In this document: piece by piece, positions 5,885-13,038 of the stretch
Layout: every line of letters starts with the position of its first letter
Numbering within the stretch: the stretch's first letter is position 1
From: Candidatus Segatella papionis
GTDB taxonomy: Bacteria; Bacteroidota; Bacteroidia; Bacteroidales; Bacteroidaceae
Length of the DNA stretch: 14,621 bases
Direction: 5' to 3'
NCBI GenBank assembly: GCA_002297965.1
Contig: DBLF01000086.1
Location: 15,051-29,671, forward strand
Translations under genes and position numbers: made by a program
Notes under the pieces: model-generated
What the model was told of the DNA's origin: nothing
Seen by the model: only the letters and a program-made list of their open reading frames with translations
The model's database searches: none

Positions 5885-6505
5885 CTAATTTCCCACGGTC
5901 AGTACACTTCCTATTCCGCCGTATGATACTCTATATCGCATTAGAGACTTATCTTCTTTGCTTTGTCTGCCACTTATGATGGCACCGTCTTCCAGTCTAT
6001 ATACTCGTTTGCATTTGTTGCAGATTACCGTTTGACGATCTTCTGCCCATTCCAGTGGATAGTTGGTTCCTCCATATTGCAGGATGCAGTTGAGGCATTG
6101 CCTGTCCCAAGCCACATAACCGTTGAAGTAGGATTGACCAAGTATGAATCCGTTTTTGGTAGCATCGGTAGTGTTGTTGCCTGCTCCCAGATAGCTATAG
6201 TTGGCGTAGTTTTCCTTGGCAGTAGAGAGCACGATGGTCTCCGTTTTGTTCTTTCCATCATTTAGTGTGGAATAGATGTTCCAAGCGCCGTTCACCTTTT
6301 TGGCGCTTACCATAGTGTAGGTTGTGCCTGAACCATTGAGCGCAGTCTCTATGCTGGTGCCGGGATGATAGATGGTTCGGAAGATAAATTGGCAGGGATA
6401 GCGGGTGCTGATGCTGTTTTCTGCATCACATCCTGTAAGGAAGATGGTTGCCACCAGGCAAGCAAGAAGAGGGATGAAAGCAAAGAGCATAGCTTTGCTT
6501 GCCAT
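5885..6505 (-). CDS. Lipoprotein with a four-cysteine Rieske-like C-terminal motif
   Basis: 206 residues from the ATG at 6505. MASKAMLFAFIPLLACLVAT then IFLTGC gives a lipoprotein signal with Cys26. This start has AAGGTG at Shine-Dalgarno distance, whereas the longer frame from 6556 adds residues encoded by a duplicated AT-rich leader. The mature part has no motif I recognise until the C-terminus: CLNC (Cys137, Cys140), a 21-residue gap, then CNKC (Cys162, Cys165) followed by KRVYRLEDGAIISG. The C-x-x-C-x3-Y-x-L-x2-G-x3-SG pattern closely resembles the second cluster loop of Rieske ferredoxins, but histidines that would ligate the 2Fe-2S cluster are replaced by cysteines, so a zinc or iron site is possible. 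It lies 157 bases downstream of argH with its own promoter candidate at 6624-6631. No partner gene indicates a pathway. Confidence 0.75.
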   Translation of the reverse strand: MASKAMLFAFIPLLACLVATIFLTGCDAENSISTRYPCQFIFRTIYHPGTSIETALNGSGTTYTMVSAKKVNGAWNIYSTLNDGKNKTETIVLSTAKENYANYSYLGAGNNTTDATKNGFILGQSYFNGYVAWDRQCLNCILQYGGTNYPLEWAEDRQTVICNKCKRVYRLEDGAIISGRQSKEDKSLMRYRVSYGGIGSVLTVGN

Positions 6506-6511
6506 GCTCTT

Positions 6512-6604
6512 CACCTTATTATATATATAAACCTTATTTATAGCTATTCTTTCCATTTGAATATATATACCTTATTATATAATATATATAGCTATTCTTT
6601 CCAT
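6512..6604 (-). repeat. Duplicated AT-rich leader carrying repeated AAGG boxes
   Basis: TAGCTATTCTTTCCAT occurs at 6541-6556 and 6589-6604, 48 bp apart, and ACCTTATTATATA occurs at 6512-6524 and 6569-6581. On the minus strand the leader of the lipoprotein thus holds three AATAAGGT boxes, the last just before the ATG at 6505, and two copies of a potential upstream start ATGGAAAGAATAGC. The first copy opens only a 9-codon ORF. Confidence 0.6.
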
Positions 6605-6623
6605 CTAAAAGTTTTCTATTTCT

Positions 6624-6645
6624 CAAATCTAGTGAGAATTCTCAC
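6624..6645 (-). promoter_or_regulatory. Candidate promoter with a perfect 14-bp palindrome (possible operator)
   Basis: TAGATTTG (6624-6631, minus strand) matches TAnnTTTG. The perfect palindrome GTGAGAATTCTCAC (6632-6645) directly abuts it on the upstream side, in the spacer between -33 and -7, a position suited to a repressor site. It sits just downstream of the argH stop and upstream of the lipoprotein gene. Confidence 0.45.
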
Positions 6646-6662
6646 GATTTCTTCCACAGAAC

Positions 6663-8000
6663 TTATTTTAGAAGGTTCTTTTCAGCATTCTCCATACGCT
6701 CAAAATGGAATTCGGAGAGGGTATGCTCCATGAGAGCCTCTATCTTGTCGTTGCAGAGATTGCCGATGCTGCCCTCGTGAGTGTGGTGGATATTCTTGTT
6801 TGGCTTGAATTCTCCAGCCTCGATTTCCAGTCCCACTTTCTTGTAAGCGTCGCGGAATGGCATTCCGTTGGCGGCAAGCTGGTTTACTTCCTCTACCGAG
6901 AACATTGGGTCGTAACGAGGATCGTCGAGGATATGCTCGTTCACTTCCATCTTATTGATGATGTAGGCTGCCATCTGGAGGCAGTCTTTCAGCTCGTCGA
7001 AAGCTGGCAGGAACACTTCCTTGATAATCTGGAGGTCGCGGAAGTAGCCCACTGGCAGATTGTTCATGATGAGCATAATCTGCTGAGGGAGACTCTGCAG
7101 CTTGTTGCTCTTGGCGCGAATTAACTCGAATACGTCTGGGTTTTTCTTGTGAGGCATGATGCTCGAACCGGTGGTGCATTCCTTAGGAAGCTTCACGAAG
7201 CCGAAGTTCTGGCAATTGAACATGCAGGCGTCGAAAGCCATTTTTGCAAGTGTTCCTGCCACGGTAGCCATGGCGAAAGCCACGTTGCGCTCCATCTTGC
7301 CTCTGCCCATCTGAGCATAGACCACATTGTAGTCCATGCTGTCGAAGCCAAGGAGTTCGGTAGTCATGGTGCGGTTCAATGGGAAGGAGCTGCCATAGCC
7401 AGCTGCGCTACCTAGAGGATTGCGGTTGGTCATGCGATAAGCAGCCTGGAGGAAGAGCATGTCGTCGGCGAGGCTCTCGGCGTAAGCGCCAAACCACAAG
7501 CCGAAGGATGAAGGCATTGCCACCTGTAGGTGGGTGTAGCCCGGCATCAGTACGTCTTTATATTGGTTGCTCTTCTGAATCAACTCGTCGAAAAGAATCT
7601 TTACTGCATCCACAATCTCTTTCAGCTCATGACGAGTGAAGAGCTTGAGGTCAACCAATACTTGGTCGTTGCGTGAACGCCCCGAGTGAATCTTCTTGCC
7701 CATGTCGCCCAGCTTCTGGGTGAGCATCAGTTCTACCTGGGAATGAACATCCTCTACGCCTTCCTCGATGACAAATTCGCCCTTGTCGGCGATGGCGTAG
7801 ATGTTTTTCAGTTCGGCAAGGAGCTGGGTAAGCTCGTCTTTCTCCAGCAAGCCGATGCTTTCGAGCATGGTGATGTGCGCCATGCTGCCCAATACGTCGT
7901 ACTTGGCGAGGTAGAGGTCTAGCTCACGGTCGCGACCCACGGTGAATCGTTCGATTTCCTTGTTTACTTCAAAGTTCTTTTCCCAAAGTTTATGTGCCAT
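6663..8000 (-). CDS. argH: Argininosuccinate lyase
   Basis: 445 residues, close to the usual 450-470. It cleaves argininosuccinate to arginine and fumarate, the last step of arginine synthesis. Signatures of the fumarase/aspartase superfamily are all present: SGRSRNDQ at 106-113, GYTHLQ at 154-159, and the superfamily signature TTGSSIMPHKKNPD with the catalytic serine loop at about 277-289. It starts MAHKLWEKNF at 8000, 38 bases after the SRPBCC gene, and is the third gene of the pyrE unit, so arginine and pyrimidine steps, which both draw on carbamoyl phosphate upstream, appear to be co-transcribed. Other arg genes are not in the window. Confidence 0.96.
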   Translation of the reverse strand: MAHKLWEKNFEVNKEIERFTVGRDRELDLYLAKYDVLGSMAHITMLESIGLLEKDELTQLLAELKNIYAIADKGEFVIEEGVEDVHSQVELMLTQKLGDMGKKIHSGRSRNDQVLVDLKLFTRHELKEIVDAVKILFDELIQKSNQYKDVLMPGYTHLQVAMPSSFGLWFGAYAESLADDMLFLQAAYRMTNRNPLGSAAGYGSSFPLNRTMTTELLGFDSMDYNVVYAQMGRGKMERNVAFAMATVAGTLAKMAFDACMFNCQNFGFVKLPKECTTGSSIMPHKKNPDVFELIRAKSNKLQSLPQQIMLIMNNLPVGYFRDLQIIKEVFLPAFDELKDCLQMAAYIINKMEVNEHILDDPRYDPMFSVEEVNQLAANGMPFRDAYKKVGLEIEAGEFKPNKNIHHTHEGSIGNLCNDKIEALMEHTLSEFHFERMENAEKNLLK

Positions 8001-8038
8001 AATTGTATCTTTTATTAGTCCTGATATGGGATCATCTA

Positions 8039-8500
8039 TTAATCCTGGTATGGAATCATTGCCAGCGCGTCGGCTATCTTCTCGATGCCTTCCTGCAATG
8101 GCTTCTTCACCATACCCTTGATAAACATATTGAGCTCAGCCTTGATGGTGAGTTTCATCTTGCAAGAGAATTCGCCCGTAGGGAGCAGCTGAATCCAGAA
8201 GTTGAATGGGATAGGGCTGTTTACGGTCTCAAACTTGATGGTCTTCGGAGCCTCTCGGTCGATGATGCGCATCTTGAGGTTACCCACCATAGGGGCGTTG
8301 ATGGAGATGCTGTCGCTGTCAAATTGCAAGTCCTTGATTTTCTCCATTTCCTTGCGCTTGTCCTCGGGAATTTGGTCCTTCACTTGCTCGTAGCGGTCGA
8401 GGATGGACTGGATGTTGTTGAGGTCGCTCAATGTGTTGAAAACAGATTCCTGCTTGTGAGGAATCTGCTTGATATTACTTTCGAATGTACTAGTACTCAT
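8039..8500 (-). CDS. SRPBCC-fold (START/polyketide-cyclase-like) protein
   Basis: 153 residues, no signal peptide, predicted cytoplasmic. The opening (TFESNIKQIPHKQESVFNTL, then SDLNNI) fits the first strand and helix of the SRPBCC fold, in which a beta-sheet wraps a long C-terminal helix (KPLQEGIEKIADALAMIPY here) to form a hydrophobic ligand pocket. A charged helix (RYEQVKDQIPEDKRKEMEKI) replaces the usual loop after helix 1. The ligand is unknown. It lies between pyrE (51 bases upstream) and argH (38 bases downstream), an order I recall from other Bacteroidota, which may reflect a link to nucleotide or amino-acid metabolism, but nothing in the sequence shows one. Confidence 0.8.
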   Translation of the reverse strand: MSTSTFESNIKQIPHKQESVFNTLSDLNNIQSILDRYEQVKDQIPEDKRKEMEKIKDLQFDSDSISINAPMVGNLKMRIIDREAPKTIKFETVNSPIPFNFWIQLLPTGEFSCKMKLTIKAELNMFIKGMVKKPLQEGIEKIADALAMIPYQD

Positions 8501-8551
8501 CTATTGTCTTGAATGATAGGAGTTAAGGGGTGCTTAACTTCTAAGATTTGA

Positions 8552-9184
8552 TTACTTCTTCCAGTTGGCTGGGTCCTTGCGCCACTCGTGGAGCAGCTCA
8601 ACGTCTTCCTGCTTGATGTAACCTGTCTCAAGAGCCTCTGCCACTACGTGCTCGTAGTCAGTCAAGGTAACGAGCTTGACGTTGGCATCCTTGAATGCCT
8701 GCTCTGCGATAGGGAAACCGTAGGTGTAGCTAGCTACCATACCTACAATCTCGTTGCCGTTCTTGCGGAGAGCCTCAACTGCCTTCAATGAGCTACCGCC
8801 GGTAGAAATCAAGTCTTCCACTACGACTACCTTCGCCTTAGGGTCGAGCTGACCCTCGATGAGGTTCTGCATACCGTGATCCTTTGGTTTTGAACGAACG
8901 TAAACGAAAGGCAAGTTCAACTCGTCGGCAACCAAGGCACCCTGTGCGATGGCTCCAGTGGCAACACCTGCTACTGCATCAGCCTCAGGGAACTGCTCCA
9001 AGATGGCGTGAACGAGTTCGAGCTTCACATAGTTGCGGAGTTCTGGGAAGGACAATGTCTTGCGATTGTCACAATAGAAAGGAGACTTCCAACCAGAAGC
9101 CCATGTGAAAGGATCGTTAGGCTGCAATTTGATAGCCTTAACCTTCAATAACTTAGATGCGAATTCTTTCTTTAGTTTGTCCAT
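8552..9184 (-). CDS. pyrE: Orotate phosphoribosyltransferase
   Basis: 210 residues, typical length. It transfers the phosphoribosyl group of PRPP to orotate to give OMP in de novo UMP synthesis. The PRPP-binding motif VVVVEDLISTGGSS is at 119-132, and the catalytic-loop region VYVRSKPKDHGMQNLIEG at about 94-111 carries the expected lysines and histidine. The start MDKLKKEFASKLLKVKAIKL at 9184 is backed by the -7 box 40 bases upstream. It is first in a unit with the SRPBCC gene and argH, and is separated from comF by a 22-bp repeat array. Confidence 0.96.
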   Translation of the reverse strand: MDKLKKEFASKLLKVKAIKLQPNDPFTWASGWKSPFYCDNRKTLSFPELRNYVKLELVHAILEQFPEADAVAGVATGAIAQGALVADELNLPFVYVRSKPKDHGMQNLIEGQLDPKAKVVVVEDLISTGGSSLKAVEALRKNGNEIVGMVASYTYGFPIAEQAFKDANVKLVTLTDYEHVVAEALETGYIKQEDVELLHEWRKDPANWKK

Positions 9185-9224
9185 AATTATATAAGGATTA
9201 AATGTTTATTATTTCTTATTTATG

Positions 9225-9232
9225 CAAAGGTA
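9225..9232 (-). promoter_or_regulatory. -7 promoter box of the pyrE-SRPBCC-argH unit
   Basis: TACCTTTG on the minus strand, a perfect TAnnTTTG preceded by a T-rich spacer. The nearest upstream TTTG is 24 bases away, slightly longer than the usual spacing, so the -33 element is uncertain. Confidence 0.6.
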
Positions 9233-9300
9233 CGACAAAAAAACGAGTAATCATCACAAATGGCGCATTTATTATATATTTTTTATACCTCGTGGCCTGT

Positions 9301-9402
9301 TTTGCTGCTCTTTCAGTTTTGTTTTGCTGCCCTTTCTGTTTTGTTCCGCAATCCTTTCAGCCTTATTCCGCAGTCCATTGTGTCTTATTCCGTAGCCCAT
9401 CC
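9301..9402. repeat. Strict 22-bp degenerate tandem repeat, 4.6 copies, overlapping the comF stop
   Basis: Units begin at 9301, 9323, 9345, 9367 and 9389, exactly 22 bp apart with no indels. Two sub-forms appear: TTTGCTGCTCTTTCAGTTTTGT-like (copies 1-2) and TCCGCAATCCTTTCAGCC-like (copies 3-5). The comF stop codon (TAA at 9385-9387) lies inside copy 4, and the last comF codons (ATE) lie in copy 5, so the array starts in the gene and runs out downstream. Confidence 0.75.
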
Positions 9403-10188
9403 CACGGTGGCGATGCTGAATTTCATTTTGCCGGCTTTCTCTAATTCTTGACAGCAAGATACGAGGGTGGCTCCTGTGGTACAAACGTCGTCTATCAGAA
9501 GCAGATGCTTGCCAGCGAGGTCGGAGATGGGGTGCTTTCCGTCAGTGTCGTGATAGAAGTCGGATAGTTGGAATACATTCTCCACGTTTTCCAGTCGTCC
9601 CATTCTTGTCTTTTGGGTTTGGCTTTCCGTGAACACGATGCGGCGTACAGCGTCGGTAATGATGGGAGGTGTTTTCGCTCCTTGAATCCCCTTGTCGATT
9701 ATTCCCCCTTGAATCCCCTTTGTTATTTTCTCTTGGATATTCTTGGCAATCTTCTCCTGAATGCCTCGGGCTATCATTTCGCTTTGGTTGTAGCCGCGTT
9801 GTTTTCGTCTTTTGGGGGTAATTGGAATGGGAATGATGGCGTCGATTCCATCGAAAAAGTTAGTTTCCAATCCTTTGCTGCCGATGAGGTGGCCTAGGTA
9901 AACGCCCGCATCGGGACGATGGTGGTATTTCAGGGCGTAAATGATGTTGCTGGGATAAGAGTGACTATGATAATAGAAGAGTGCCACGCATCGCTCGATG
10001 GGTATGCGCCCCCAGAACATCTTCGCCATCTTGTTCTCGTAGGGGTCTTCCCAGGTAGATGTTATCGGGAGTCCCAATAGGCAGGTGGCGCACAGCATCT
10101 CCTCTGTGCCCATCAAGCGTTTGTCGCACGATGGGCAATAGCGAGGAGAAAAGAGGTCGATGATTCTTTCTAACAGGCTGAGGTACAT
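9385..10188 (-). CDS. comF: ComF-family phosphoribosyltransferase-like protein with an inserted repeat
   Basis: 267 residues, slightly above the usual 210-250. The N-terminal zinc finger has Cys18, Cys21, Cys33 and Cys36 (CPSC...CATC). Family motifs follow: YALKYHHRPDAG (84-95), PIPITPKRRKQRGYNQSEMIA (the RGFNQ box, about 120-140), and the PRPP loop LLLIDDVCTTGAT at 229-241. ComF homologues act in DNA uptake in Bacillus and Haemophilus, but are common in non-competent bacteria too. Between the RGYNQ box and the TPPIITDAVRRI segment there is an insert of about 30 residues (140-173) made of four 8-9-residue repeats (ARGIQEKI, AKNIQEKI, TKGIQGGII, DKGIQGAKT). It starts 83 bases after recX, so it is probably in the prmC unit. 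Confidence 0.9.
   Translation of the reverse strand: MYLSLLERIIDLFSPRYCPSCDKRLMGTEEMLCATCLLGLPITSTWEDPYENKMAKMFWGRIPIERCVALFYYHSHSYPSNIIYALKYHHRPDAGVYLGHLIGSKGLETNFFDGIDAIIPIPITPKRRKQRGYNQSEMIARGIQEKIAKNIQEKITKGIQGGIIDKGIQGAKTPPIITDAVRRIVFTESQTQKTRMGRLENVENVFQLSDFYHDTDGKHPISDLAGKHLLLIDDVCTTGATLVSCCQELEKAGKMKFSIATVGWATE
9681..9779 (-). repeat. In-frame 24-27-bp tandem repeat inside comF
   Basis: CTTGAATCCCC-type units begin at 9681, 9708, 9732 and 9756, spacings 27, 24 and 24, all multiples of three. They encode the GIQ-containing 8-9-residue repeats of ComF residues 140-173. Both ends are in frame, so the gene stays open. Confidence 0.75.
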
Positions 10189-10271
10189 TTTTTTTTAAAA
10201 AACTATGAAGTTAGTGGATGGAACCCAATGGAGCTTTGGAATGATGGCTGTTTTTGGGGGTGGATTGAGAT

Positions 10272-10808
10272 TTAGAAGTTGTCTTCGAAATCTATTTCTC
10301 CCAAGTCTTCCTCTTTCATTCGGTCGATGCACTTGTGGATGACGTCTATGCTGTAGCCTCTGCCCATGGCGAATCGGATGAGTTTCATGGAGCGCTCGTA
10401 GTCGTTTTTTGCCTTGATGGTCTTGTACTTGCTTTTCAGTAAAGGCAGGAGGGTTTCCATATAGAGGTCGTCCTCGATTTCGGCGAAGATGGGGTCGGAG
10501 ATTTCCTTTGGGATGTGCTTCATCCAGAGGGCTTGTTCCACCTTGCGTCGTCCCCACTTATTGTATTTTATCTTGTCGTTGATGAAGAACCGGGCGAATC
10601 GCTCGTCGTCGATGAATTTCTTCTCCGTCAAAAATTGCATGTTGCGGGCGATGGCATCCTCCGTGAGCTCCCACTTCTTCATTTTGTCGAGCATCTCCTG
10701 CGAGCAATGCTCGGCCTGGGTGCAGAGGGTGGTGAGCTTCAAGAGAGCCTGCTGCTCGGTCATCGGCTTCTTGGCACGACGTGGCTTGTTATAACTTTCG
10801 TATTCCAT
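10272..10808 (-). CDS. recX: RecX-family regulator of RecA
   Basis: 178 residues, within the normal range for RecX. The fold is expected to be three-helix repeats: a segment near residues 19-60 (TEQQALLKLTTLCTQAEHCS), the hallmark FIDDERFARFFINDKIKYNKWG at about 65-86, the GRRKVEQALWMKHIPKEI helix, and a third repeat ending YSIDVIHKCIDRM. RecX binds RecA filaments and blocks their extension in E. coli. The N-terminus is basic (NKPRRAKKP). The start is 1 base after the stop of the small membrane protein gene, consistent with translational coupling. The initiating ATG could also be an internal Met at residue 16. Confidence 0.92.
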   Translation of the reverse strand: MEYESYNKPRRAKKPMTEQQALLKLTTLCTQAEHCSQEMLDKMKKWELTEDAIARNMQFLTEKKFIDDERFARFFINDKIKYNKWGRRKVEQALWMKHIPKEISDPIFAEIEDDLYMETLLPLLKSKYKTIKAKNDYERSMKLIRFAMGRGYSIDVIHKCIDRMKEEDLGEIDFEDNF

Positions 10809-10809
10809 A

Positions 10810-11019
10810 CTATTTCTCTTTTCCTTTATTGTCTTTTTCCCTTAATAAGATATCATTCTTGTCGAAAACTGCTCCGAAAATAATTCCGAAAACTAACCAG
10901 TAAAACTGTTTTGTGATGGCATAAAGAATTCCTCCAACAACTAAAAAGATAAGCCAGTTGAAGTTGCCATGAAGAAAAGCTTTCTTTATGATTTTTCCCA
11001 TTTCTTTCTTTGTCTTCAT
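10810..11019 (-). CDS. Small two-span membrane protein (69 aa), unknown function
   Basis: 69 residues from the ATG at 11019. The frame is open much further upstream (to 11349), but that part overlaps prmC antiphase and is not coding. MKTKKEMGKIIKKAF is a basic N-terminal helix. Two hydrophobic segments follow, about 22-37 (WLIFLVVGGILYAI) and 40-52 (YWLVFGIIFGAVF), then a charged tail (LLREKDNKGKEK). Both termini are basic, so both probably face the cytoplasm. It lies 23 bases after prmC and 1 base before recX, so it belongs to this operon. I do not recognise the family. Confidence 0.72.
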   Translation of the reverse strand: MKTKKEMGKIIKKAFLHGNFNWLIFLVVGGILYAITKQFYWLVFGIIFGAVFDKNDILLREKDNKGKEK

Positions 11020-11042
11020 ATGCTGGATATTTTTACTGTTTC

Positions 11043-11876
11043 CTATTTTACGGCTCTCATCATTCGCTTTTTGCCGAACGAATCTTCCTTGGTCTCGATG
11101 TCTCTGAATCCGAATCCTTCGAACATTTCCCTCGTTTCTTTTTCGTAGATAGGATTGATTTCGAAATAGAGACATCCGTGAGGCTTCAATGCCGTGGCGG
11201 CATATTCGGTGATGACGCGATAAAATTTCAGCGGGTCTTCGTTGGGCACGAATAGGGCGATACTTGGCTCGTAATCCAATACATTCCTGGCCATATCCGC
11301 TTTCTCCTTCTCGCAGATATACGGAGGATTGCTCACGATGACATCCCATTCTTCTACGGCTTTAGGTAATGCCAGGGCATCTTGATGTTCGATTTTTACA
11401 TTCTTTGCCTCTAATGCTTGGACATTTTCTAGGGCGATACGGAGGGCATCCTCGGAAATATCCCAACCTGTTACTTCTGAGTTTTCTAGGTTGAGCCCTA
11501 GCGTGATGGCGATGCAGCCAGAACCGGTGCAGATGTCAAGTATTCTGCTCTGACGGCTAGCTTCATTTGTTATCCAATCACAAAGCTCGGCAGTCTCAGG
11601 TCTCGGAATCAGCACGCCCGGCTCCACGTGGAAAGTTCTTCCGGCGAAGTCGGCTTGCCCCAGAATATACTGCACAGGCTCGCCTTTTTGCAGTCTAGCG
11701 ATAATTTCTTCGAGTTTTATGCCCTCGTCTGCGGATAATTCATTAACTTTGCCGCAAATTATGTCGGTCAAGGTCATTCCGTATTTCACATCGAGTACCG
11801 TGCGGACGATAGCTTGCGCTTCGCCTGCTTCATACAGAGGGGTGAGTGACTGCCAAAGTTGCTGATAAGTTTTCAT
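11043..11876 (-). CDS. prmC: Peptide chain release factor N5-glutamine methyltransferase
   Basis: 277 residues, typical. It methylates the glutamine of the GGQ motif in RF1 and RF2 using S-adenosylmethionine. Class I methyltransferase motif I (ILDICTGSGCIAI) is at 112-124, the PRPETAEL box at 91-98, and the substrate-binding NPPY tetrad at 183-186 (VIVSNPPYICEKE). The N-terminal helical domain (residues 1 to about 75) that recognises the release factor is present. First gene of the prmC-2TM-recX-comF unit and divergent from ribD, with 83 bases between the two starts. Confidence 0.95.
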   Translation of the reverse strand: MKTYQQLWQSLTPLYEAGEAQAIVRTVLDVKYGMTLTDIICGKVNELSADEGIKLEEIIARLQKGEPVQYILGQADFAGRTFHVEPGVLIPRPETAELCDWITNEASRQSRILDICTGSGCIAITLGLNLENSEVTGWDISEDALRIALENVQALEAKNVKIEHQDALALPKAVEEWDVIVSNPPYICEKEKADMARNVLDYEPSIALFVPNEDPLKFYRVITEYAATALKPHGCLYFEINPIYEKETREMFEGFGFRDIETKEDSFGKKRMMRAVK

Positions 11877-11909
11877 CTTGATGTAGCTTATTGTGACTTA
11901 ATTTGAGAG

Positions 11910-11917
11910 CAAAGGTA
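11910..11917 (-). promoter_or_regulatory. -7 promoter box of the prmC unit
   Basis: TACCTTTG on the minus strand, a perfect TAnnTTTG, 34 bases before the prmC ATG, with a TTG 17 bases further upstream. On the plus strand the same gap has only TAATTTGA (around 11899) as a weak candidate for ribD. Confidence 0.6.
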
Positions 11918-11959
11918 CGCTTTTTTATCGAAAGCAAGTAAGAAAAATGAAGAAAAGTT

Positions 11960-12949
11960 ATGAATCAGAAAGAAATTGATGAAAAGTATATGCGCCGCTG
12001 CTTGCAGTTGGCGAAAAACGGTAGGCAGAACGCCAAGCCTAATCCGATGGTGGGTGCCGTCATCGTGAGTGCCGACGGTAAAATCATCGGCGAGGGTTAT
12101 CATGTGCGTTGCGGCGAAGGTCACGCCGAGGTGAATGCCTTCGCATCGGTGAAGCCAGAGGATGAACACCTATTGTCAGAGGCTACCATCTATGTGAGCC
12201 TCGAACCTTGTTCGCATTATGGCAAGACTCCTCCTTGTGCCGACTTGGTTATCAGAAAAGGCGTTCGCCGATGTGTTTGTGGATGCGTAGATCCTTTCGC
12301 CAAGGTACAGGGCAGGGGTATCCAGAAGATACGTGAGGCTGGCATCGAAGTGACGGTGGGCGTATTGGAGGCGGAATGCCTCGAACTCAACAAGCGATTC
12401 ATCACCTACAACACCCATCAGCGACCATATGTTATTCTGAAGTGGTGCCAGACGGCGAATGGTTTCCTCGACAATGATTATCACGGAATGATGATTTCCT
12501 CGCCTTTCACCAAGATGCTCTCGCATAAGCTCCGTGCCGAGAACGATGCCATTCTTGTGGGAAGAGTAACCGATGAGCGAGACCATAGCCAGCTCAACGT
12601 GCGAGACTGGAGCGGCAGGGACCCGATGCGCTTGGTTATCGACCGCAACCATCCGTGCTTCGAGGGCTTGGATTTTTCTGTTAGCAAAAAGGATGTCTTG
12701 AAGCAAATCATGGAGTACCTATATAATAATAAGGTGCAATCCTTGATAGTGGAGGGTGGCACTATTACCCATCAGACGTTCCTCGAAGCTGGTCTTTGGG
12801 ATGAAATCCGGTTGGAAACCAACTTATCCACAGATGTGGAAAACACTGTAACATGCGGAACGTCAGCTCCTAAACTGCCGCATAACGTAAGACTTATCCG
12901 CCACGAGGCGTATGATGAGAATATCATCGATACATACGAGCGAATATGA
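11960..12949 (+). CDS. ribD: Bifunctional riboflavin biosynthesis deaminase/reductase
   Basis: 329 residues, somewhat shorter than the 360-370 of enterobacterial RibD. The N-terminal domain (1 to about 145) deaminates the pyrimidine intermediate from GTP; its zinc site is His55 of HAEVNAF with Glu57 as proton donor, plus Cys84 and Cys93 of EPCSHYGKTPPC. The C-terminal domain (about 146-329) reduces the ribose with NADPH and shows RPYVILKWCQTANGFLD, the LVGRVTDERD turn and LIVEGGTITHQTFLEAGLWD. It is the only large plus-strand gene here. Its TGA stop overlaps an ATG in ATATGATGA, which could couple translation to the short ORF downstream. Confidence 0.95.
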   Translation: MNQKEIDEKYMRRCLQLAKNGRQNAKPNPMVGAVIVSADGKIIGEGYHVRCGEGHAEVNAFASVKPEDEHLLSEATIYVSLEPCSHYGKTPPCADLVIRKGVRRCVCGCVDPFAKVQGRGIQKIREAGIEVTVGVLEAECLELNKRFITYNTHQRPYVILKWCQTANGFLDNDYHGMMISSPFTKMLSHKLRAENDAILVGRVTDERDHSQLNVRDWSGRDPMRLVIDRNHPCFEGLDFSVSKKDVLKQIMEYLYNNKVQSLIVEGGTITHQTFLEAGLWDEIRLETNLSTDVENTVTCGTSAPKLPHNVRLIRHEAYDENIIDTYERI

Positions 12950-12991
12950 TGATTCCGTTTGAAAGCATAGATGGCGTATGCCTAATTCTGC

Positions 12992-13029
12992 ATTCAACAT
13001 TCAACATTAAACACTTAACATTTAACATT
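12992..13029 (+). repeat. AACATT short tandem repeat between ribD and the small ORF
   Basis: Six copies or near copies of ATTCAACATT/ATTTAACATT follow each other in a 38-base stretch. The sequence is open in the frame of the next ORF and encodes STFNIKHLTFNI there, but low complexity makes it more likely to be spacer. Confidence 0.5.
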
Positions 13030-13038
13030 GGCAATAGA

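Noticed and set aside
8003..8512. 169-codon plus-strand ORF
   Set aside because: Antisense to the SRPBCC gene and the intergenic gap; no motif recognised and no promoter.
10195..10557. 120-codon minus-strand ORF overlapping recX in another frame
   Set aside because: Low-complexity Arg/Pro/His translation typical of an out-of-frame shadow; recX is clear in the other frame.
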